Shown: positions 1 to 8,784 of the stretch, one piece after another
Layout of the letters: each line of letters opens with the position of its first letter
Numbering within the stretch: the stretch's first letter is position 1
Assembly (NCBI GenBank): GCA_024279115.1
Contig: JAJRRW010000141.1
Span: 1-51,339, forward strand
Source of the DNA: Alphaproteobacteria bacterium
GTDB lineage: Bacteria; Pseudomonadota; Alphaproteobacteria; Rhizobiales; JAKIUO01
DNA: 51,339 bases
Direction of reading: 5' to 3'
Made by a program: the position numbers and the translations under genes
The notes under the pieces: generated by a model
Told to the model about the DNA's origin: nothing
The model's database searches: none
Seen by the model: only the letters and a program-made list of their open reading frames with translations

Positions 1-44
1 CAAATCGGACCAAGCCAGCAAATCGGACCAAGCCAACAAATCGG
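1..44 (+). repeat. 18-bp tandem repeat (2.4 copies, caaatcggaccaagccaR), in frame with moaA
   Basis: caaatcggaccaagccag / caaatcggaccaagccaa / caaatcgg read directly; translates as [15 protein letters not shown]; may continue left of the window. Confidence 0.9.
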
Positions 45-1041
45 CGCTGATTTAATTGATCCGTTTGGCCGTGCTGTCACTTATCTAAGAGTTTCAGTCA
101 CAGACCGTTGTGATTTTCGTTGTTCTTATTGCATGGCGGAAAACATGACCTTTCTTCCACGCAAGGACCTTTTGAGCCTCGAAGAGCTCGACCGCATCTG
201 CTCTTGTTTTGTTGGCAAGGGGGTCAAAAAGCTGCGTTTGACCGGCGGAGAGCCTCTGGTGCGCCGCAATATCATGTGGCTGGTGAAGCGATTGTCCCGC
301 CACCTTGAGAGCGGCAAGCTGGAGGAGCTGACCCTCACCACCAATGGCAGTCAGCTGGCCAAATATGCCAAGGAGCTGGCCGCTTGCGGGGTGCGCCGTG
401 TCAATATCTCTCTTGATACACTTGATCGCGTGAAGTTTCACGAGATTACCCGCCGCGATCATTTTGACAAAGTCATGCGCGGAATAGATGCCGCGCAACA
501 AGCTGGCCTGCGGGTCAAGATCAATATGGTTGCACTGAAAAACCTCAACGAGCATGAAATTATCACCATGACCCGCTGGTGTCATGAACGCGGTATGGAG
601 CTGACCTTGATTGAGACCATGCCGATGGGGGAGATTGACGGGGAGCGCTATGACAATTATCTGCCGCTGTCAGCGGTCAAGGAGCGGCTGCGTGAAAACT
701 GGACCCTGACGCCCATCGACTATCGAACAGGGGGGCCTTCGCGTTATTATGAGGTCGAACAAACCGGTGGCACGCTGGGCTTTATCACGCCGCTTAGCCA
801 CAAGTTTTGCGAAAGTTGCAACCGGGTGCGACTGACCTGCACCGGTATCTTGTATATGTGTCTGGGGCAGGATGACGCCAAGGATCTGCTGACCCCGTTG
901 CGGTCTTCGCCTCATGATCTGGCCCTGCGCGCAGCGATCGACGAAGCCATCTCGCGCAAACCCGAGGGCCATGATTTTCATATTGATCGCCGTGATCAAA
1001 AACCGGCGGTGGCCCGTCATATGAGTGTGACAGGTGGCTAG
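1..1041 (+). CDS. moaA: GTP 3',8-cyclase MoaA (molybdenum/tungsten cofactor biosynthesis), 5' end outside window
   Basis: Frame 1 is open from base 1: ...[34 protein letters not shown] (CxxxCxxC radical SAM motif); C-terminal cluster motif [20 protein letters not shown]-terminal GG. Confidence 0.95.
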   Translation, partial: QIGPSQQIGPSQQIGADLIDPFGRAVTYLRVSVTDRCDFRCSYCMAENMTFLPRKDLLSLEELDRICSCFVGKGVKKLRLTGGEPLVRRNIMWLVKRLSRHLESGKLEELTLTTNGSQLAKYAKELAACGVRRVNISLDTLDRVKFHEITRRDHFDKVMRGIDAAQQAGLRVKINMVALKNLNEHEIITMTRWCHERGMELTLIETMPMGEIDGERYDNYLPLSAVKERLRENWTLTPIDYRTGGPSRYYEVEQTGGTLGFITPLSHKFCESCNRVRLTCTGILYMCLGQDDAKDLLTPLRSSPHDLALRAAIDEAISRKPEGHDFHIDRRDQKPAVARHMSVTGG

Positions 1042-1074
1042 CAAACAGCAATAACAAGTAGAGTAAAAGTTGGT

Positions 1075-1956
1075 ATGGATGAATTCGCGCTCAGACCCGA
1101 TCCACTGGATAAAAACCTCTCGGTTGATGTGGAGGGGTTTGATCAAAACGGTCACAGCGTGACAACCACGGTTGTTGCCGAGCGGCCGCTCACCTTGTTC
1201 CTGAACGCGCAGGAAATCGTCACCATGATGACCATCGGCGATTATCCCGATCTGTTGGCGGTTGGCTATCTGCTCAATCAAAACATGCTCAAAGCAGATG
1301 ATGAGATCACAGCGATTGAACATGACAAAGACCTTGGCGCGATTGTTGTGCGCACAAAACGCAAAACCAATTACGAAGAAAAGCTGAAGAAAAAAACCCA
1401 GACCTCGGGCTGTGCGCAGGGCACCGTGTTTGGGGACCTGATGGAAGAATTTGAAGATGTGCGTCTGAACGCGCAGGCGCAGGTCCGCACCTCCTGGCTG
1501 TATGAGCTGCAAAATAAGATCAATCGCTGCCCCTCATTATATCTGAGCGCGGGAGCGATCCACGGCTGCGTCCTTTGTCGTGAGGACAAGCCTCTTTTAT
1601 ATGTCGAAGATGTAGGGCGCCATAATGCGGTGGATAAAATCGCTGGCTATATGTTTCTCAACAAGGTGGAGCCTCATGACAAGCTGTTTTATACGACCGG
1701 GCGACTGACCAGCGAGATGGTCATCAAAACCGTTAAAATGGGTATACCCGTGCTGCTGTCGCGCTCTGGTTTTACGGCTTGGGGGGTTGATCTGGCACGC
1801 CAGTCCCGGCTCACCCTGATTGGCCGCCTGCGGGGGGCAAGGTTTATCGCACTGGCTGGCAAAAACCGCCTGATCTATGATTTGCAGCCATCGAAAATGC
1901 CGCGCGAGCCTGCCAAACATCAACGAAAAGCGGGGCAGACAGATGGTGGTTGCTGA
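1075..1956 (+). CDS. fdhD: FdhD family formate dehydrogenase accessory sulfurtransferase
   Basis: LLYVEDVGRHNAVDKIAGYMFLNK, FYTTGRLTSEMVIKTVKMGIPVLLSRSG are FdhD signatures; variant TSGCAQGTVFGD motif. Confidence 0.92.
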   Translation: MDEFALRPDPLDKNLSVDVEGFDQNGHSVTTTVVAERPLTLFLNAQEIVTMMTIGDYPDLLAVGYLLNQNMLKADDEITAIEHDKDLGAIVVRTKRKTNYEEKLKKKTQTSGCAQGTVFGDLMEEFEDVRLNAQAQVRTSWLYELQNKINRCPSLYLSAGAIHGCVLCREDKPLLYVEDVGRHNAVDKIAGYMFLNKVEPHDKLFYTTGRLTSEMVIKTVKMGIPVLLSRSGFTAWGVDLARQSRLTLIGRLRGARFIALAGKNRLIYDLQPSKMPREPAKHQRKAGQTDGGC

Positions 1957-2001
1957 TAGGCCTGGCCAGGCTGATTGGAATAGAAAGAGAGTGCGGGCTT
2001 T

Positions 2002-2631
2002 ATGACCCCCCCAAGTAAACAGACCGTCGGTATTGTGCTGGCTGGCGGGCAGGCGCGGCGCATGGGTGGCGGTGATAAATGTCTGTTGGAGATCGGCGGT
2101 CAGAGTTTGCTGGCCCGCGCCATCGAGCGGCTTTCCCCACAAGTCGCCAGTCTTGTCATCAATGCCAATGGCGAAGAAGGGCGCTTCGCCGCCTTTGAGC
2201 ACCCCGTCGTAAAAGATGTCATCGAGGGGTTTGTGGGACCACTGGCCGGGATTTTGACCGGTATGCGCTGGGCGCAAGAAAACGCACCTGGCTCGCCCTA
2301 TATCATCACGGTGGCCTCGGATACACCGTTTTTCCCCCATGATCTGACCAGCAAACTTGCGCGCGCGGTCGGCGAGGAAGAGGCGATGATTGTCCTTGCC
2401 GCTTCCAACGGGCGCGTGCATCCGGTATTTGGCTTGTGGCCTGTGGCGCTGGCCGATGATCTGGAACAAGCACTGCTTTTGGGGGTGCGAAAAATCCTCG
2501 ATTGGACGGATAGGCACAAAATGGTCGAGGTGGTTTTTGAGTCTGTCGATGCCGGCATGGATCCGTGTTTTAATGTCAACCGACCAGAGGATCTGGCCCG
2601 GGCCGAATTGATCGCGGAGAAGGTGGAATGA
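2002..2631 (+). CDS. mobA: Molybdenum cofactor guanylyltransferase MobA
   Basis: GIVLAGGQARRMGGGDKCLLEIGG nucleotidyltransferase motif; VASDTPFFP; adjacent to mobB. Confidence 0.93.
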   Translation: MTPPSKQTVGIVLAGGQARRMGGGDKCLLEIGGQSLLARAIERLSPQVASLVINANGEEGRFAAFEHPVVKDVIEGFVGPLAGILTGMRWAQENAPGSPYIITVASDTPFFPHDLTSKLARAVGEEEAMIVLAASNGRVHPVFGLWPVALADDLEQALLLGVRKILDWTDRHKMVEVVFESVDAGMDPCFNVNRPEDLARAELIAEKVE

Positions 2632-3152
2632 GCGAGCCTCGATTGATCGGTATTGTGGGATGGAAAAATTCAGGCAAGCCAACATTGGTGGCGCGTCTTG
2701 TTGAAGAGTTTTGCGCACGCGGGCTGACGGTTTCAGCGATTAAGCACGCTCACAACCAGTTTGATATTGATCATACAGGGCGCGATTCATGCCAGATGCG
2801 CGAGGCAGGAGCCTATCAGATTGCGCTGGTCTCACAGCGGCGCTGGGCCTTGATGACCGAGTTGCGCGGTGAGGATCCACCAACGCTTGCTCAAACCATC
2901 GACAGTCTGGACCCTTGTGACCTCATTCTGGTAGAAGGCTATAAAAATGAGCGGCACAAAAAGATTGAAGTGCGGGGAGACACCTCCCTCAATCAACAGG
3001 CCTTGGCCCCCGGCGACCCCTCAATCATTGCGGTGGCGACCTGCTCGGGCGCCGCTGAAGATGAGCTTCCCTGCTTTGATCGCAATTGCGTTACGCAGAT
3101 CGCCGACTTTATCGCAGAAATTTGCGAACTGGATCTGCTCGCGGTAAAGTAG
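2628..3152 (+). CDS. mobB: Molybdopterin-guanine dinucleotide biosynthesis protein MobB
   Basis: LIGIVGWKNSGKPTLVARLVEEF...IKHAHNQFDIDHTGRDSCQMREAGA; 4-bp overlap with mobA. Confidence 0.92.
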   Translation: MSEPRLIGIVGWKNSGKPTLVARLVEEFCARGLTVSAIKHAHNQFDIDHTGRDSCQMREAGAYQIALVSQRRWALMTELRGEDPPTLAQTIDSLDPCDLILVEGYKNERHKKIEVRGDTSLNQQALAPGDPSIIAVATCSGAAEDELPCFDRNCVTQIADFIAEICELDLLAVK

Positions 3153-3163
3153 CAGGTAATGCT

Positions 3164-3850
3164 TCAGGATGTTTTGAGTGGTTTTACGACAAGATTAGCT
3201 TGCGTTTTGGCGTCAATAGATACGGCCACGGGCCTTTCGCCCTGTTCGTCCCGGTCGAGTTTATCGAGTTGGTTTTGGTCATCAACTATTTCGGCGATGG
3301 CGTCGTCTTCGCCATTCTCCTGGCCGTTCTCTTGGCCGTCGTCAGGCGTTGCGGTTTCTACCTCCTGGTCGCTCTCTAGCTGCTCTTCTTCCTTCGCAGT
3401 CATATAGCCCTTGCCGACATTCCAGGCAGATTCTATGCCTTTGGTGATGACGGCGGCATCGGTAAAATCTTCATCATAATCATTGAGACCATCAAGATTC
3501 GCGAAGACAGGATCGGAATTCCACAGGGCGCGCAGGGCACGCCTCTTGACCATTTCGGGAACATTATTGGCCATGAAGCGGGTGTAATCGCTGTCATAGT
3601 CAAGCGCTTCGAAATCCACATCGGCAAAATTCTCGGCGTCGCTTTCGCTTTCTGAATGCGAGGATGTTTGCGGCTCCAGGTTCTTTTCATCTGGATTGTC
3701 GCCAAGGTCATCTGGGGCCGCTGATGGCGGGTCTGGTTCAGGGGCGCTGGATAAGGCGGCAGCTTCAATCGGTAATTTGCCTTCTTGCACCAGCAATTTT
3801 CTGTGTGACCAGCGGGACAGGGGACTGTCAGTTTTTTTCGTCGTCATCAT
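3164..3850 (-). CDS. DUF3306 domain-containing protein
   Basis: MMTTKKTDSPLSRWSHRKLLVQ... N-terminal signature and acidic C-terminus; next to DUF3305 gene; internal ATG chosen within the longer ORF. Confidence 0.75.
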   Translation of the reverse strand: MMTTKKTDSPLSRWSHRKLLVQEGKLPIEAAALSSAPEPDPPSAAPDDLGDNPDEKNLEPQTSSHSESESDAENFADVDFEALDYDSDYTRFMANNVPEMVKRRALRALWNSDPVFANLDGLNDYDEDFTDAAVITKGIESAWNVGKGYMTAKEEEQLESDQEVETATPDDGQENGQENGEDDAIAEIVDDQNQLDKLDRDEQGERPVAVSIDAKTQANLVVKPLKTS

Positions 3851-4382
3851 TGATGCTCCCGCGTGCGCGCTGTCTGGTTTCAAAGATCGGCTCCTGGCCA
3901 AATTTATGTTCCTCAACATCGAGCTTGTCGCGCTTGCGCTTGCGAAATGTCTCGTCATGATGGTGCTTGGCGGTAAAGCTTTTCAGCTGATCAACAAGCG
4001 CCGCTGGCATCGGCAATCGCTCGACAATATCCTCTCCTGTGTCGAGATAGTCCGCCGCCTCATAGGGCGACGCGGTGACCAGATGGACATCGAGCGGGAC
4101 ATCTTCCAGACTGTCATCATTTTCGCGCAAAACCACATAGATAGAGGGTTCTGGATCATTGAGATTGGCCATGTAAGCCGCTGTTTCGCCGCGAAACAAT
4201 TGCAACTTGGCGGAGACGATATAGTGGGTGGAGTTTTCACTGCTAGAAAGTTCTTTCCAGTTGATATTGGCGGGGAATTGAAGAGCAATGCCATTGGCCT
4301 TCCAGATATGGTCGACCCAGGGATTGTCGAAGGCCTCTTTGGCCATAATGACGCCGATTGGTATTGTTTTTGAGCGTTCCAT
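3828..4382 (-). CDS. DUF3305 domain-containing protein
   Basis: MERSKTIPIGVIMAKEAFDNPWVDHIWKANGIAL; start preceded by ggagag; overlaps DUF3306 gene. Confidence 0.78.
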   Translation of the reverse strand: MERSKTIPIGVIMAKEAFDNPWVDHIWKANGIALQFPANINWKELSSSENSTHYIVSAKLQLFRGETAAYMANLNDPEPSIYVVLRENDDSLEDVPLDVHLVTASPYEAADYLDTGEDIVERLPMPAALVDQLKSFTAKHHHDETFRKRKRDKLDVEEHKFGQEPIFETRQRARGSINDDDEKN

Positions 4383-4491
4383 TATACTACCATCTCTCCA
4401 ATCGCTATGATAAGTTAGACTTGAAACTACTTTGTAAATCCTACGAAAATACAGGGCAAGGCACAAGGGTAATACAACAAGGACACCTAAA

Positions 4492-6549
4492 ATGACGACC
4501 AAAAAGCTCGCAAGAAAGCTGCTCATTTGTGATTGTGATCAGACCATGCCGCTCAATGGTGCCAAGCTGTCCTTGGCGCTTGGCTTGCCAGATAACTTGT
4601 TTGTCAACTCCTCCTTGTGTCGTTCGCAAATCGATAATTTTCGCGGCGCTCTTTGCAAAAATGAGCGTTTGCTGGTGGCCTGTACGCAAGAAGCACCATT
4701 GTTTCATGAAATTGCCAGCGACCAGGAGGATGGCTGCGGCGCAGAAAATGTCAGCTTCGTCAATATTCGCGAATTGGCGGGGTGGTCGGATGAGGCTGAC
4801 AAGGCGCAGCCTAAAATGGTCGCGCTGCTTCAAACCAGTGATTTGCCATCAAGTCCTGCCAGATTGATGACCCTGCGCTCAAGCGGCCATTGCCTGGTTT
4901 ATGGCAGGGGCCAGATCGCCTATGATACCGCGCTCAAATTATCGCAGCGCTTGAGTGTCACTCTCATTCTTGTTGACGCGGATGATTTGATGCTGCCCTC
5001 GACCAATCTGTTTCCCATGGCCATCGGCAAAATCGAAAAGCTGCAAGGAGCGCTTGGCGGTTTCGAGATAACCATCGCCGATTATGCTACATCTTCTCCC
5101 TCCTCGCGTGCCGTGGCGTCCTTTGGCAAGGAGCGCACCAGAATGGAACTTTCGTGCGATGTTGTTTTTGATCTCTCAAAGGGAGTGCCTTTGATCACCA
5201 GCGCGGTGCCGCGCGATGGCTATGTGCGAGCCGACCCGGAGCAGGCCGGTGAACTGGCAAGTTCAATGTATGACATCGCCGATTTTGTCGGAGAATTCGA
5301 AAAGCCGATCTATGTCGACTATGAGAAAGGTATTTGCGCCCATGGACGAAGCGGCAAGGTGGGGTGTACAAAATGCCTCGATCATTGTCCCGCATCGGCC
5401 ATAAGTTCTGCGGGCGATTTTGTACATATTGATAGTGCGGTCTGCGGCGGCTGCGGAAATTGCCATGCCTTGTGCCCCACCGGTGCCATTCAATATACCT
5501 ATCCCCGGCTTGATGAGCTTGTCACCCGTCTTCAGAAATTGCTGACGGCTTATCGGCACGCCAAGGGAAGCAACCCTGTGGTGCTTTTTTGTGATGAAGC
5601 CCATGGCCTGCCATTAATTGCTGCCCTGTCGCGCTATGGCAAAGGATTGCCAGCCAATGTGCTGCCGGTCTCCCTGCATTCCGTGCTGGCGCTTGGTCAT
5701 GAAACATTATTGGCCGCATTTGCGGCGGGGGCCGCTCATGTATCTGTGTTGGTGCCACCAGCGCGGCGCCAGGAGCTTGGCGCTCTGAATGATCAGCTGG
5801 GCCTTTGCAATAGGGTTTTGGAACAGCTTGATTTCGTGGACAGTCCGCAAGGTGGGTTGCAGGCCGAGATGTTGATCGAACAAGACCCGTTCGCGCTGGA
5901 AACCGCTTTATATGAGTTGCCAGCCAGAAAGCCGATTGGCGCCAATTCGTTCACCGCGACCGGCAGCAAACGCGACATCGCCCATATGGCTTTCAGCGCC
6001 CTGTTTGAGGCATCTTCACTGGCCAATGAGCAAATCGACCTGCCAGACGGTGCCCCCTATGGCATTGTGCGGGTTGATAGTGCGAGTTGCACCTTGTGTC
6101 TGGCCTGCGTTGGCAGTTGTCCGGCCCATGCGCTGCTTGATGGAACAGAACATCCTCAATTGCGGTTCCATGAGCGAAATTGCGTGCAGTGTGGCTTGTG
6201 TGCGGCGACATGCCCGGAAAGCGCCATCACGCTTGAGCCGCGCTATAATTTTTCACAACATGTGCAATCAGCCATTGTTCTTCACGAGGACGAGCCGTTT
6301 GAGTGCCTCCGCTGCAACAAGCCATTTGGCTCCAGACAGGCCATTTTGCGGGTCTCGTCTATTCTGGCTGGCAAAAACCCGATGTTGCAAACCGGCCCCC
6401 AGCTCGACTTGCTGAAAATGTGCGATGATTGCCGGGTGATTGCGCAAACCGAAATCAGCGATAACCCCATGGCCATGGGAGAGGTGCCACAGGTGCGTAC
6501 AACCGAGGATTATCTGAATGGTGGGAAACCTGACGGGGACGAAAAGTGA
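4492..6549 (+). CDS. Multi-cluster 4Fe-4S binding protein (685 aa) of the DUF3305/DUF3306-associated type
   Basis: Several CxxCxxCxxxCP motifs: CGGCGNCHALCPTGAI, CTLCLACVGSCPAHAL, CVQCGLCAATCPESAI; divergent from DUF3305 gene. Confidence 0.85.
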   Translation: MTTKKLARKLLICDCDQTMPLNGAKLSLALGLPDNLFVNSSLCRSQIDNFRGALCKNERLLVACTQEAPLFHEIASDQEDGCGAENVSFVNIRELAGWSDEADKAQPKMVALLQTSDLPSSPARLMTLRSSGHCLVYGRGQIAYDTALKLSQRLSVTLILVDADDLMLPSTNLFPMAIGKIEKLQGALGGFEITIADYATSSPSSRAVASFGKERTRMELSCDVVFDLSKGVPLITSAVPRDGYVRADPEQAGELASSMYDIADFVGEFEKPIYVDYEKGICAHGRSGKVGCTKCLDHCPASAISSAGDFVHIDSAVCGGCGNCHALCPTGAIQYTYPRLDELVTRLQKLLTAYRHAKGSNPVVLFCDEAHGLPLIAALSRYGKGLPANVLPVSLHSVLALGHETLLAAFAAGAAHVSVLVPPARRQELGALNDQLGLCNRVLEQLDFVDSPQGGLQAEMLIEQDPFALETALYELPARKPIGANSFTATGSKRDIAHMAFSALFEASSLANEQIDLPDGAPYGIVRVDSASCTLCLACVGSCPAHALLDGTEHPQLRFHERNCVQCGLCAATCPESAITLEPRYNFSQHVQSAIVLHEDEPFECLRCNKPFGSRQAILRVSSILAGKNPMLQTGPQLDLLKMCDDCRVIAQTEISDNPMAMGEVPQVRTTEDYLNGGKPDGDEK

Positions 6550-6624
6550 GGGTGGTTCTAGCGCACCATGCTTGTTTGATGATTTTCATGTCTCATCTGT
6601 AAAGATGGAGCCGTATAGTAACAT

Positions 6625-6728
6625 GACCGCTCGCCGGGCTTGCCCTGGGGTCCAGGGGCCACGCTTCTTGCTCTTTCCATGGTTTACCACCCGCTGCCCT
6701 GGATCCCGGGGCAAGCCCGGGAAGCGTC
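6625..6728. repeat. ~104-bp imperfect inverted repeat / GC-rich palindromic element
   Basis: Arm gaccgctcgccgggcttgccctggggtccaggg pairs with ccctggatcccggggcaagcccgggaagcgtc around a ~40-nt loop. Confidence 0.8.
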
Positions 6729-6783
6729 AGGGGTAGGGGGGGGAACAAATTGCGATACCTATCAATTCAAGAGAGGCAGACCA

Positions 6784-7527
6784 CTAGTACAAATCGCTGA
6801 ACAATTTGAATTGATTGATCAAAAAAGTGGTTTTGATCTTGCCGCCTGGCAGTTCGATGAGCAGATTTCCGCCATCGTCGATGCCCGCTGGTTTGCCTGT
6901 GAGGACGTCATTATTGAGTTCGAACTGGCAAGCGGCGTTGGCTGGCTGAAGGCGCAAGCCCCACATTCTTTGATAGTTTGAAAGACCGTCATTCTGCCAG
7001 CCATCAATGGCGGCAAGAAGGTGCCGGCACAAGGTCTCAATCAGCTCGTTTGAGGTGAGGTTGGGGCAGCCTTCTTCGTCAAGAGTGGTCATCTCGGGGT
7101 TTGCACCTGGTTCGTCATGGTCTGGATCATGACGCAGGCGAATGGAAAAGCCGATCACCAGCCGGTCTGGAACATCATCAGCCGCCAGCGAGCTGATGGC
7201 CGCGCGGGTCCTGGCAATCTTGCCGCCATTGGCTCGCACCTGTGAGGGCCAGTCATAGGTGATGGCAACTTTTGGTGGAGCGAGTGTGGCCAGGCAGTTG
7301 CCCAAAGCATCCATGACAACAGGCAATATCTGGCAGGCTTTGGCGGGTTTGTCTTCGGGTTCAAGCACAATGGCCAGTTCGACGAGAAAATCATCTACCC
7401 GCCAGAAAATATCCCCGGCACACGCTTTTTGTTGTGCGGCCAGCTGACACGCTGTTTCAAAACTGTCTTCTTCCAGCAATAAGGCGTGCCCGGTAAGTAA
7501 GGAGGGGAATGTTGGAAAAGAGGACAT
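6784..7527 (-). CDS. Biotin/lipoate--protein ligase-like, DUF4444 family protein
   Basis: LLLEEDSFETACQLAAQQKACAGDIFWRVDDFLVELAIVLEPEDKPAKACQILPVVMDALGN family-like pattern; located with DUF6494 and DUF3305/3306 genes. Confidence 0.7.
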   Translation of the reverse strand: MSSFPTFPSLLTGHALLLEEDSFETACQLAAQQKACAGDIFWRVDDFLVELAIVLEPEDKPAKACQILPVVMDALGNCLATLAPPKVAITYDWPSQVRANGGKIARTRAAISSLAADDVPDRLVIGFSIRLRHDPDHDEPGANPEMTTLDEEGCPNLTSNELIETLCRHLLAAIDGWQNDGLSNYQRMWGLRLQPANAACQFELNNDVLTGKPAGIDDGGNLLIELPGGKIKTTFLINQFKLFSDLY

Positions 7528-7593
7528 GGGTGATACAGGTCGTTTCGCTTTGTGGTTGGTCCAGGGCCGGCAACAGCCCTGGAAAATATTGGT

Positions 7594-7788
7594 TCAAGAC
7601 AGCTCAATCTTTCCTTCAATGACGTGATTGAGATCTGTCCCCTCTGCCGTGAGTACCATTTTCAGTTTCAAAGAACCGTCCTGCTCATCGCCAAGGGCAT
7701 TGATGGTCTGTTCGATCTGTTTTTGCGATGTGACCCCAACCTGCTTGAGAAATTTACGGATCGCCATGTTCAGTCTGTCTTCATCCAT
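7594..7788 (-). CDS. DUF6494 family small protein
   Basis: MDEDRLNMAIRKFLKQVGVTSQKQIEQTINAL...GTDLNHVIEGKIELS; internal ATG chosen. Confidence 0.7.
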   Translation of the reverse strand: MDEDRLNMAIRKFLKQVGVTSQKQIEQTINALGDEQDGSLKLKMVLTAEGTDLNHVIEGKIELS

Positions 7789-8021
7789 GATGCACTCTCC
7801 TTGATGGTATAATGGTTCACCTTGTTTATAGGTTTGTTTCAACAAGGTTTCAATTCCAATGGCCCTGTTTTGATGTCTTGCGGGTGTCTGGAACAAGATT
7901 TATCGCTTGGCCTATCCCTGCGATGGTCGAAACCTTTGTTGTAACAAGGTGTTTACGCAGTATGCGCTTTGGATGCAAAGACGGCAAGTTGAAGCATTGC
8001 TGGTGATAAAATAGGCTATAC

Positions 8022-8039
8022 ACAGCTTTTAAAAGCTGT
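8022..8039. promoter_or_regulatory. Perfect 18-bp palindrome upstream of tupB (candidate operator)
   Basis: acagcttttaaaagctgt equals its own reverse complement; ends 37 nt before the tupB start. Confidence 0.45.
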
Positions 8040-8076
8040 AATATCAAGGCATATCAGTCCAGTATAGGGAGCGGCT

Positions 8077-8784
8077 GTGGGAGATTTTACACAAGCATTT
8101 CAGATAGCCTTCGACTTGCTCTGGTCAATGGACAAGGAGCTGTATTCGATTGTCTATCTCTCCTTGAAGGTTTCCATCAGCGCCGTTCTTATCTCTTGTG
8201 CCCTTGGTTTTGTGATTGGTGCGGCGCTGACCGTTTTTCGGTTTCCGGGACGACGGGCGTTGCTCATTTTATTCAATGCCTTGATGGGATTGCCGCCGGT
8301 TGTGGTTGGCTTGATGGTCTATATGGTTCTGTCGCGCTCGGGCCCGCTTGGCGTGCTTGGTTTGCTGTATACGCCAACGGCGATGATTATTGCTCAAACG
8401 GTGTTGATTACCCCCTTGGTCGCGGCCCTTTCGGCGCAGGTATTGCAAGAATTGCATCAAGAATATGACGAGTTTTTCCGGTCGCTACAGCTTTCTGCGC
8501 GCGACAAACTGTTTACTCTTTTGTGGGAGGGGCGTTTTGGCTTGGTGACGGTGGGGCTGGCGGGATTTGGTCGCGCCATATCAGAAGTGGGGGCCGTTAT
8601 GATTGTGGGCGGCAATATCAATCATCTGACCCGCATCATGACCACCGCGATTGCGCTTGAGACCTCCAAAGGCACGCTGGCGCTGGCATTGGCGCTGGGC
8701 ATAATCCTGATCGTTATATCCTTGCTGGTTAATACCTCCGTTGCGCTGGTGCGCTCCAAAGCCAAAGAAGTGATCTATGCTTGA
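8077..8784 (+). CDS. tupB: Tungstate ABC transporter permease (TupB-like)
   Basis: Integral membrane permease with EFFRSLQLSARDKLFTLLWEGRFGLVTVGLAGFGRAISEVGAVMIVGGNI; followed by ATPase and TupA-type binding protein; GTG start. Confidence 0.88.
   Translation: MGDFTQAFQIAFDLLWSMDKELYSIVYLSLKVSISAVLISCALGFVIGAALTVFRFPGRRALLILFNALMGLPPVVVGLMVYMVLSRSGPLGVLGLLYTPTAMIIAQTVLITPLVAALSAQVLQELHQEYDEFFRSLQLSARDKLFTLLWEGRFGLVTVGLAGFGRAISEVGAVMIVGGNINHLTRIMTTAIALETSKGTLALALALGIILIVISLLVNTSVALVRSKAKEVIYA

Noticed and set aside
670-1512. 280-aa minus-strand ORF
   Set aside because: Antisense to moaA and fdhD with no recognisable motif.
1597-2718. 373-aa minus-strand ORF
   Set aside because: Antisense to fdhD/mobA/mobB, which have clear family motifs; its translation shows no recognisable domain.
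6811-6822. ttgattgatcaa as an FNR box
   Set aside because: Half-sites are separated by 2 nt rather than 4, and it lies inside the DUF4444 coding sequence.
7896-8076. Possible Moco/Tuco riboswitch upstream of tupB
   Set aside because: I could not identify the conserved riboswitch core by eye; only a simple palindrome is supportable. A covariance-model search would be decisive.
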